From an uncultured Bacteroides sp. (GTDB lineage Bacteria; Bacteroidota; Bacteroidia; Cytophagales; Cyclobacteriaceae), in the NCBI GenBank assembly GCA_902168185.1, contig CABHOV010000054.1:1-32067 (forward strand): 32,067 nucleotides of DNA. The letters are read 5' to 3'. The position numbers and the translations under genes were made by a program. The notes below the pieces were generated by a model, which was given only the letters and a program-made list of their open reading frames with translations, ran no database searches and was not told where the DNA came from. Positions 25,946-32,067 of the stretch are shown piece by piece (within the stretch, counting starts at the first letter, position 1; each line of letters starts with the position of its first letter).

Positions 25946-28420
25946 TTAAGTTGACGTTTTAATGCAAACTGTCCAGGGTCTGTTTGTCTCACCGAACATA
26001 ACAGGCTCAAATAAATATGTATTGCCTTCCCATATTACTTCTGATGATTCATTCAGATCTTCTGGCATGATAGCATCGGGAATGAAACATGAACTCGGTT
26101 TACCGGTAAATGTATTGTCCCCGGAGATCTTTACAATTTGTTTATTGTTGGCAATCAGCGCAATCGTGATACTATCTTCTCGCCAATTCACATTGTCTAT
26201 CATTTCCATCACTTGGTCGATGGCAAAATCGACACCACATATAGCGCGGAATTTATCTGCTATAGTAACAGGAGCTACAGCAGAGATGATCCAAACATCT
26301 TTACCCTGCACAGGGTATAAATAAGGATCGATCACAGCCTCTCTGTTTGTCTTTTGCGGTATCATGAAATAATCACCATCACCTTCGCGTGTATAGTTCA
26401 CCAAGGGCTCCAAATGGAATTCATTACCCTGCATGGTCCAATACGGTATAAATCTTCCCGTGTCATCATGTCCTGGCTTACATATATAGTCTTGATCACT
26501 ATAATCCAGTTGATCGGCTTCCCATAGTGTGTACGTTGCAAGGAACGTTGCATTATTCTTTAATATACTTTGAAGCATACGATTGGCTTGTTCGCGAGCA
26601 TCCGGAAAAAGTTCGGGGTCTTCTGCGAACACTGCAAACATCTGGGCGCATGTGCGTGATGCATTCAATGCTGTATCTATACAAGCCTTAATCTGTCCGG
26701 AAAGCTGCGCTGCGTTTGCACGAAGATTAGCCATACGGGTATTGAACAAAGATTTATCCTTCTCTAATAATTCCTCTTCTTTTGTCTTAGCCAGAGAGGA
26801 AGCCTGCTCCATCATTTGCTTGCTGAGCTCTAACTCGCTATAGCTACGTTGAAGTTCCTGCGATCGTCTTGCTTCGGCCTCTTGTGTAGCATGCAGTTCT
26901 TCTATAGTCTGTCGCATAGCTTCTTCGTTCAACCGGAGCTTTTCTTCCTTATGCTGCGTTTCCTTGAGAAGCTTATGTGTATGCGTATTGACACCCGCTG
27001 CCTTGATTAAAGACGCCAGCTCTTCGCTCACACGTTTAACAAATTCAATTTTATAGGCGGCAGGTTCACTGAGCAATGCTATTTCCAAAACACCATACGG
27101 TTCGCCATTCAAAATAAGGGGTGAAACAATTATGAATCCCGGCAAGGATTCGCCAAGACCTGAAGTAATTTTAAGGTAATTGTCCGGAACTTCTTTAAGC
27201 AGAATCAGTTCACGCTCCAGAAATGCTTGCCCGGCAAGCCCTTCGCCAATTCTGATAGAACCATTTATATACTTCTTCCTTTCGTATGCATATACCGATA
27301 CCCGTTTCAAAGTATGATGATTTGTATCGTGATCATCAATCGCAAATAAAGTACCCTGGTTTGCAGAAAGATATTTTATTATATACCCGAGCGCGTGATC
27401 ATATAGTGTGTTTACATTATCCTGATACCGGGTAATATTTCCAAAGTCGATCATACCCTGTGCTGTCCATTTGCGCTCCGCTTCCTCAACGAAAGACTTC
27501 TTTAAGTTGTCCCGCATATTTTCCAATGCATGGGCGATCGAACCTTTGCCATCAAACATCTTTGCACTAATCTCAAAATTATTACTTGCTACATTGCCGG
27601 CGAATTCTTTGAGGTGATGCATTTGCTTTGCAAACAAACGCAGTGTGTTTAGCATCGCGGATAATTCATTTTTACCACGCGCCTCATCAACCACCGGCAG
27701 TTCTCCCTGCGACAGTTTTTCAAGTACATCCTTTGCCTGGTATATTTGAACGACAAGTGATCTGCTGACAGCACGAATAAAGATACTGATCACCAGTATC
27801 ATTGCGATCGCTATAGTAGCAAGAATCCAAACGGCGATGTTACGTTTATGGCTATACTCGGTGATAATTTCCTTCCTATATGCCTGAGTTTTCGCCACAA
27901 CATTTGCTGCATTTTCGCGAAGCGGAGTGAACTGCTTATTCAGATCTATTAATAAAGCATCGCGCACCTTTACATAACGCAGGGAATCTTCAGGCATGAC
28001 GGTTTGTATGTCGTGAAGATTTTTGTCTATAAAATCAAGGTATGCATCGAGACTTATGCTAAACGCCTTATAGGCTTGAACGATATCCTGGGGAAGACCT
28101 TCGGTATTCACCTGCCCGCGCTCGAGGTTAAGCGCTTCTATCCGATCGTTTAACAATTCATTGGAATCATCAATGATTGCACGCTGGCTTTTGCGATCAG
28201 CAACAAACATCTGCAAAAGCTCACCCCGTAACACGTTATTTTTAATCCGCAATAACCGGACTTCCAATTCAGCGGTGGCCTCTGTCTTTGCCGATTGATC
28301 GTTAAAGGAGTCCATCACTTTCCAAACTGATGCACTTAATAATCCAATGCAAAAAATTACCGTCACAATAATCAGCCGGTGTTTTTCACTTATTGTAAGA
28401 TTGTTAATGTACTTCATCAT
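25946..28420 (-). CDS. Receptor-like protein: 4HB, HAMP, GAF, coiled coil, Cache; no output domain
   Basis: 824 residues. TM1 at about 16-36, a helical extracytoplasmic segment 38-192 of the four-helix-bundle type, TM2 at 194-216, HAMP about 217-270, a GAF-like domain about 330-475 (GEGLAGQAFLERELILLKEVP, then FIIVSPLILNGEPYGVLEIALL), a long coiled coil 480-560, and a Cache domain about 570-820 (GRFIPYWTMQGNEFHLEPL, then GDGDYFMIPQKT, then VIDPYLYPVQGKDVW and CGVDFAIDQ). No kinase, cyclase, phosphatase or chemoreceptor signalling tip is present. With only two helices, the Cache domain should be in the cytoplasm, although this fold is usually outside. It must signal through a partner, perhaps encoded elsewhere. 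Monocistronic. Confidence 0.82.
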   Translation of the reverse strand: MMKYINNLTISEKHRLIIVTVIFCIGLLSASVWKVMDSFNDQSAKTEATAELEVRLLRIKNNVLRGELLQMFVADRKSQRAIIDDSNELLNDRIEALNLERGQVNTEGLPQDIVQAYKAFSISLDAYLDFIDKNLHDIQTVMPEDSLRYVKVRDALLIDLNKQFTPLRENAANVVAKTQAYRKEIITEYSHKRNIAVWILATIAIAMILVISIFIRAVSRSLVVQIYQAKDVLEKLSQGELPVVDEARGKNELSAMLNTLRLFAKQMHHLKEFAGNVASNNFEISAKMFDGKGSIAHALENMRDNLKKSFVEEAERKWTAQGMIDFGNITRYQDNVNTLYDHALGYIIKYLSANQGTLFAIDDHDTNHHTLKRVSVYAYERKKYINGSIRIGEGLAGQAFLERELILLKEVPDNYLKITSGLGESLPGFIIVSPLILNGEPYGVLEIALLSEPAAYKIEFVKRVSEELASLIKAAGVNTHTHKLLKETQHKEEKLRLNEEAMRQTIEELHATQEAEARRSQELQRSYSELELSKQMMEQASSLAKTKEEELLEKDKSLFNTRMANLRANAAQLSGQIKACIDTALNASRTCAQMFAVFAEDPELFPDAREQANRMLQSILKNNATFLATYTLWEADQLDYSDQDYICKPGHDDTGRFIPYWTMQGNEFHLEPLVNYTREGDGDYFMIPQKTNREAVIDPYLYPVQGKDVWIISAVAPVTIADKFRAICGVDFAIDQVMEMIDNVNWREDSITIALIANNKQIVKISGDNTFTGKPSSCFIPDAIMPEDLNESSEVIWEGNTYLFEPVMFGETNRPWTVCIKTST

Positions 28421-28934
28421 GGTGTTCTAACTTTCAATCAACCTTCCTTATGTTCAGTTTCAAAGGATTTTTATCAACTTAAGAATATATCAATACCCTA
28501 TATACGGTGATACTTTAATGAAATATATCCACTATATTTAAGGTATTGTGATGTATATAGATTGTCTAGCGGGGGAAAACAAAATCCTTGCAAGTAATAT
28601 ATTATTGTTATCATTTGAATAATAATAGCACGCAGACGGGTAGTCATTTAAGTAGACTCTTAAAAACAAGCGCAGCACGGGTGGTGAAAAACTTTATAGT
28701 TGTGAATTCACAACGCCGTTATGAACGCATCTCAATTGTGGTGATCGCTTTCTTACTCACAGTCTTTCGAATCACAAATTCCGTCAAACTCGTTCAAAAA
28801 CTGACATTAGAGTATCTAAGTAGACAATTAGGTAGACCATTTAATAAATATGAACTTACTTTGTACTCGTTCAGTATAACAGCTGTGTTACTGTCCAATG
28901 AGGCAGCAGGCAGCGTTAAAATTCAATAGTCCAG
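28421..28934. other. Intergenic control region between receptor and TPR regulator
   Basis: A 514-base gap between divergent genes. It holds TTTAAG-TAGACT-CTTAAA at 28647-28664, a 6-6-6 dyad, and three copies of AGTAGAC (28651-28657, 28819-28825, 28940-28946; the last lies just inside the next gene) plus GGTAGAC at 28831-28837. A frame open at 28588-28929 starts at TTG and has no recognisable domain; I do not treat it as a gene. No good promoter was found. Confidence 0.4.
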
Positions 28935-30560
28935 ATGAGAGTAGACTACGTGTTCAATAAAAGCAATATCACGATCTGTATAGTAGCGATTTGCCTTTTG
29001 GCAAATCACATTGCTACTGCACAAAAGCATCAAGCGGAAATTGACAGCCTTGAAGAGGTATTGACAACATTACCACAGGATACAAATCGTGTTAATACAC
29101 TTATTAAGCTTTGCAGGGTATTGCAATCATCCAATACCAAAAAGGTGTTGGAAGTTGCTAATGAAGCCGTTGCGGTAGCGCAGGACATTGATTTTGGAAA
29201 GGGCGAGGGTAAGGCATATGTATATATAGGCTACTACTACCATCGGCTCGGCAACTCTCCACAGGCCATAGAATATTTATTAAAAGCTCTTTCCATTTTT
29301 GAGAGGATTCATGACAACCAGCAGATTGCTGTTTGCAACAACAATGTTGGCATAATATACCTTTCGCAGGATGACACAAAAGCAGCCTTAATGCATTTCA
29401 AAAAAGCGCTGACAGCCTGGAGCAATCAGCGTTATAAAAGCGGTGTAGCACGGGCGCTTAGTAACATTGCCGACGTATATGAAATGGAGAAAAATGATTC
29501 CTTAGCACTTGATCACTATAACCAGTCACTAAAGCTAAACGAAGAAATCAAAGACAAGGCGGCAGTAAGTAATGACCTTACTTCGATAGGAGATATTTAT
29601 TTCAGGAGCAAAGATTATGAACGGGCCAATTATTACCAGCAAAAGGCCTTGCAACTTGCCATTGAAACCGAAAGCGTTTATTTACAACCTGGCATTTATA
29701 TCTCTATCAGTAAACTTCGCCTGGTGCAAAATAAACCGCAGGATGCTGTGATGGCAGCAGAGATGGCATTAAAGGCTGCACGTACTATAGATTTTAAACG
29801 CGATATCGCAGACAGTTATTACCAATTGGCAAAAGCATATGAAGCGCTGAAAAATTATCCGATGGCATATACTTTCCAATCGCTATATGTCGTGCTGAAT
29901 GACAGTATAAAAAGCTCGGAAGGGCGAAGCAACATTGAAAGAATAAAATCCAGTTTTGAGCTTAAGAAAAAAGAACTGGAGCTCAAAGCACTCGACCATG
30001 AACTGACCGCGAAGATATTAAGGCGAAACTCATTTATAGCGGCTTGCCTTGCGCTTCTCATCATCGGCGGATTTATTTTTAAACGCCAGCGCGCGATCAT
30101 GAGAAGGAAGCTGGATTCTAAAAGGCAATTGCTTGATTTCTATACACAAAACCTACGCGAGAAATCGGAGGTGATTGATAAGGTGAATCTTGAACTCGAA
30201 ACACTTAAAACAAAATCTTTTGACGAAGACCCGGAGATCGACAAGTTCAATAAGATATTGCACTCCGCCATTCTTACCGATGACGATTGGGAAAACTTCA
30301 AGAAGGCTTTTGAAGAAGTATACCCTCGATTTTTTGCAAAAATACGATATCATTATCCTGATATAACCGTCTCTGAACTTCGACTCTCTGCGCTTATCAA
30401 GTTGAAATTATCGCTTAAGGAATCTGCATCCATGCTGGGTATATCTCCAGAGAGCATCAAGAAATCGCGCTATAGATTAAAAAAGAAATTTGATCTGCCA
30501 GAGAAAGAAACACTGGAAGACTTTATCAATAAAATAACATTTTTGAAGGCTGCATCTTAG
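28935..30560 (+). CDS. TPR-membrane-HTH transcriptional regulator
   Basis: 541 residues. A signal peptide or N-terminal anchor (about 1-29, ending IATAQ), TPR repeats from about 85 to 330 (for example GEGKAYVYIGYYYHRLGNSPQAIEYLLKAL), a charged helix, one transmembrane helix at about 366-384 and a coiled segment. A C-terminal LuxR-like HTH covers about 475-520 (TVSELRLSALIKLKLSLKESASMLGISPESIKKSRYRLKKKF). This layout, an external TPR sensor joined through the membrane to a DNA-binding domain, is common in Bacteroidota. It probably binds DNA from the membrane. No partner gene is adjacent on the same strand; the receptor gene lies divergently 514 bases away. Confidence 0.88.
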   Translation: MRVDYVFNKSNITICIVAICLLANHIATAQKHQAEIDSLEEVLTTLPQDTNRVNTLIKLCRVLQSSNTKKVLEVANEAVAVAQDIDFGKGEGKAYVYIGYYYHRLGNSPQAIEYLLKALSIFERIHDNQQIAVCNNNVGIIYLSQDDTKAALMHFKKALTAWSNQRYKSGVARALSNIADVYEMEKNDSLALDHYNQSLKLNEEIKDKAAVSNDLTSIGDIYFRSKDYERANYYQQKALQLAIETESVYLQPGIYISISKLRLVQNKPQDAVMAAEMALKAARTIDFKRDIADSYYQLAKAYEALKNYPMAYTFQSLYVVLNDSIKSSEGRSNIERIKSSFELKKKELELKALDHELTAKILRRNSFIAACLALLIIGGFIFKRQRAIMRRKLDSKRQLLDFYTQNLREKSEVIDKVNLELETLKTKSFDEDPEIDKFNKILHSAILTDDDWENFKKAFEEVYPRFFAKIRYHYPDITVSELRLSALIKLKLSLKESASMLGISPESIKKSRYRLKKKFDLPEKETLEDFINKITFLKAAS

Positions 30561-30754
30561 TTTGACTTGTAGGGGCTGCTGTTTACTATATATATCCTCA
30601 TCAACGGGCTCCTAAACCGCAAAAATTTAGTGTCTACTTTATTTTAAAAGATGCTATAATCGCTGTCGTAATCAGCCTTACACTTTGACGTATTCACACA
30701 CCATACCGGCACAATTTTTATCATACCTTTAAATAAGGACATAATAAAAAAACT

Positions 30755-31321
30755 ATGCGAAAAGTAATCCTTCAAATGATGGTAACATTGGATGGCTTCT
30801 TCGAAGGCACCAACAAGGAAATTGACTGGCATGTTGTGGACGATGAATTCAATTCATATTGTACTGATTTTTTAAGCGCTGTAGATATGATCCTATTTGG
30901 CAGGGTAACATATCAAGTCATGGAAAGCTACTGGCCTACTCAGGCAGCTATAAAGGATAGCCCATCCGTTGCTGAAAGAATGAACTCACTACCAAAATTT
31001 GTTTTTTCGTGCACACTGAATAGCGCCACCTGGAACAACACAACGCTTGTAAAAGAAAATGTAGTGGAAGAGATATCACGGCTAAAGCGTACTGCTGGTA
31101 AAGACATCGCTGTTATTGGAAGCGCTAATCTATCACGAACACTTAAGGATCATGGCTTAATAGACGAATATCATATCATTGTTAATCCTATAGTATTAGG
31201 CCATGGTAAGTCTATGTTTTATTCTGAAGATACTTCAAACACAGAACGGCTACATCTCAAGCTTCTAAAAACAAAAATATTTAAATCGGGAAACGTACTT
31301 CTATGCTATAGTGGCTCGTGA
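30755..31321 (+). CDS. RibD C-terminal/DHFR-like reductase family protein
   Basis: 188 residues. The start MRKVILQMMVTLDGFFEG and the later MILFGRVTYQVMESYWP, KFVFSCTL and DIAVIGSANLSRTLKDHGLIDEYHIIVNPIVLG are the usual pattern of stand-alone RibD_C/DHFR-like proteins, which are NADPH-type reductases of largely unknown substrate. Length is normal. AAGGA lies about 15 bases before the ATG. It ends facing the AraC regulator gene over a shared terminator. A role in riboflavin synthesis is unlikely, as no deaminase domain is attached. Confidence 0.9.
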   Translation: MRKVILQMMVTLDGFFEGTNKEIDWHVVDDEFNSYCTDFLSAVDMILFGRVTYQVMESYWPTQAAIKDSPSVAERMNSLPKFVFSCTLNSATWNNTTLVKENVVEEISRLKRTAGKDIAVIGSANLSRTLKDHGLIDEYHIIVNPIVLGHGKSMFYSEDTSNTERLHLKLLKTKIFKSGNVLLCYSGS

Positions 31322-31403
31322 TACGAATCACAGATATATAGTTAGTTGCTCTATACCATTCCAATGCATGTCTGCAGTTATAGTAATGTGGCAAGAAAAA
31401 GAG

Positions 31404-31432
31404 ACGCCTTTGTATTGATTATACGAAGGCGT
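31404..31432. terminator. Bidirectional terminator between convergent genes
   Basis: ACGCCTTTGTAT (31404-31415) pairs with ATACGAAGGCGT (31421-31432), a 12-base stem with one G-T pair and a 5-base loop. On the plus strand TTTAAAT follows; on the minus strand CTCTTTTTCTTG follows. It lies between the reductase gene and the convergent AraC gene and would stop both. Confidence 0.82.
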
Positions 31433-31483
31433 TTAAATACAACTTGAGGTTAACGGCTGATTTGTACTAGCAACTGAAGTACA

Positions 31484-32067
31484 TCACGCGAGAACCGCCT
31501 CCTTGTTGTACTTATTCCTGTACTCGAGGGGTGATAGTCCGGTGGCTCTCTTAAAGATTGTCCGGAAAGCCTTGGTATCGGAGTACCCTACATCGCCCAT
31601 GATCTCCATGATATTCTTGCGGCTTGTCTCAAAGCTTTTTTTCGCGGCTTCAATTTTAACGCGCTGAATATATTCCGACACTGTATTGCACGTGGCTTTT
31701 TTAAATCTTCGCTCAAGGCTTCGTCTGCCTACCGCAAACATATCTGACAATTGGTCGACTGTTATTTTCTCTTGAAAATTTTGCTCAATGAATTCCTGTG
31801 CTTTTTTTACAGATTCATCCTGATGGTCTTTCTGGCCATTGAACATAATGAATGCAGACTGGGTGGTTCGGTCTATCTCTATGGCAAAATATTTTGCTGC
31901 AAGAATCGCGACTTCACGATCAGTATATTTCTCTAACAAGTATAGCAGGAGGTTCCAAAACGAATTCGCCCCACCACTGGAATATATTCCTTGTTCATCT
32001 GTAATAATCTTGTCTGACACTAACTCTACATCCGGAAACATTTTTCTGAAGTCATTGGCGGATAGCC
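31484..32067 (-). CDS. GlxA-type AraC regulator, 5' end beyond the window
   Basis: The frame is open to the right edge, where LSANDFRK precedes the ATG at 32041, so that ATG is internal and the gene is cut at its 5' end. The visible part starts late in a DJ-1/PfpI-like domain (FPDVELVSDKIITDEQGIYSSGGANS, the end of the GlxA-type core) and ends in an AraC HTH pair: ITVDQLSDMFAVGRRSLERRFKK, then IMEIMGDVGYSDTKAFRTIFKRATGLSPLEYR. It is another GlxA-type regulator, distinct from the one at 10365-11306. Its target is not visible. Confidence 0.9.
   Translation of the reverse strand, partial: LSANDFRKMFPDVELVSDKIITDEQGIYSSGGANSFWNLLLYLLEKYTDREVAILAAKYFAIEIDRTTQSAFIMFNGQKDHQDESVKKAQEFIEQNFQEKITVDQLSDMFAVGRRSLERRFKKATCNTVSEYIQRVKIEAAKKSFETSRKNIMEIMGDVGYSDTKAFRTIFKRATGLSPLEYRNKYNKEAVLA

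Noticed and set aside
28588-28929. 113-codon plus-strand frame before the TPR regulator
   Set aside because: It starts at TTG, has no recognisable domain or ribosome site, and has an irregular composition unlike the neighbouring proteins. It could be a small gene, but nothing supports it.
31484-32041. Treating the ATG at 32041 as the true start of the right-edge AraC gene
   Set aside because: The frame continues upstream without a stop and the extra residues fit the GlxA-type domain, so the gene is cut by the window edge rather than short.
1-32067. Insertion sequence, prophage, CRISPR array, rRNA or tRNA
   Set aside because: No transposase, integrase, phage structural gene, regularly spaced repeat or tRNA-like cloverleaf was noticed on either strand.

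Overview
The window looks like chromosomal DNA of a Bacteroidota species, most likely of the Cytophagales type. The reasons are a SusC/SusD pair with a third surface lipoprotein, a TPR-membrane-HTH regulator typical of the phylum, long FtsX/MacB-type permeases, weak Shine-Dalgarno sites and a -33/-7 promoter of the form TTG-N20-TAnnTTTG. The genus is inference. I saw no rRNA, tRNA, insertion sequence, CRISPR array or phage gene.

Layout. 317-5999 (minus strand) is a SusC-SusD-lipoprotein uptake operon without enzymes, closed by a hairpin terminator at 166-195; a LuxR-type response regulator (6368-7009) diverges from it. 7202-9508 is a tight four-gene operon (DoxX-like, DUF2071, membrane-anchored methyltransferase-like protein, four-helix membrane protein) with a good promoter. 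9538-11306 (minus) holds a GlxA-type AraC regulator followed by an exported DJ-1/PfpI protein carrying a metal-binding zinc-ribbon. 11560-13164 is a large surface lipoprotein with a glutamine-amidotransferase-like fold.

13282-18575 is a regulatory unit: an FtsX-type permease (minus) diverges from an NtrC-type sigma-54 activator and its NtrB-like kinase (plus). The gap between them holds a 36-base palindrome and, about 100 bases away, a sigma-54-like promoter aimed at the permease. 18624-25919 carries an AraC regulator, a DoxX protein and a TolC/RND/adaptor efflux operon. 25946-28420 (minus) is a receptor-like protein with HAMP, GAF, coiled coil and a C-terminal Cache domain but no output domain. 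28935-30560 is a TPR-HTH regulator. The right end has a RibD/DHFR-like reductase (30755-31321) convergent, over a shared terminator, with a GlxA-type AraC regulator cut by the window edge.

The best candidates for something undescribed are the sigma-54 permease circuit with its visible enhancer palindrome, the receptor with a Cache domain on the cytoplasmic side and no output module, the four-gene membrane operon, and the paired cytoplasmic-regulator/exported DJ-1 proteins. The whole window is also rich in the tetranucleotide TATA, inside as well as between genes.
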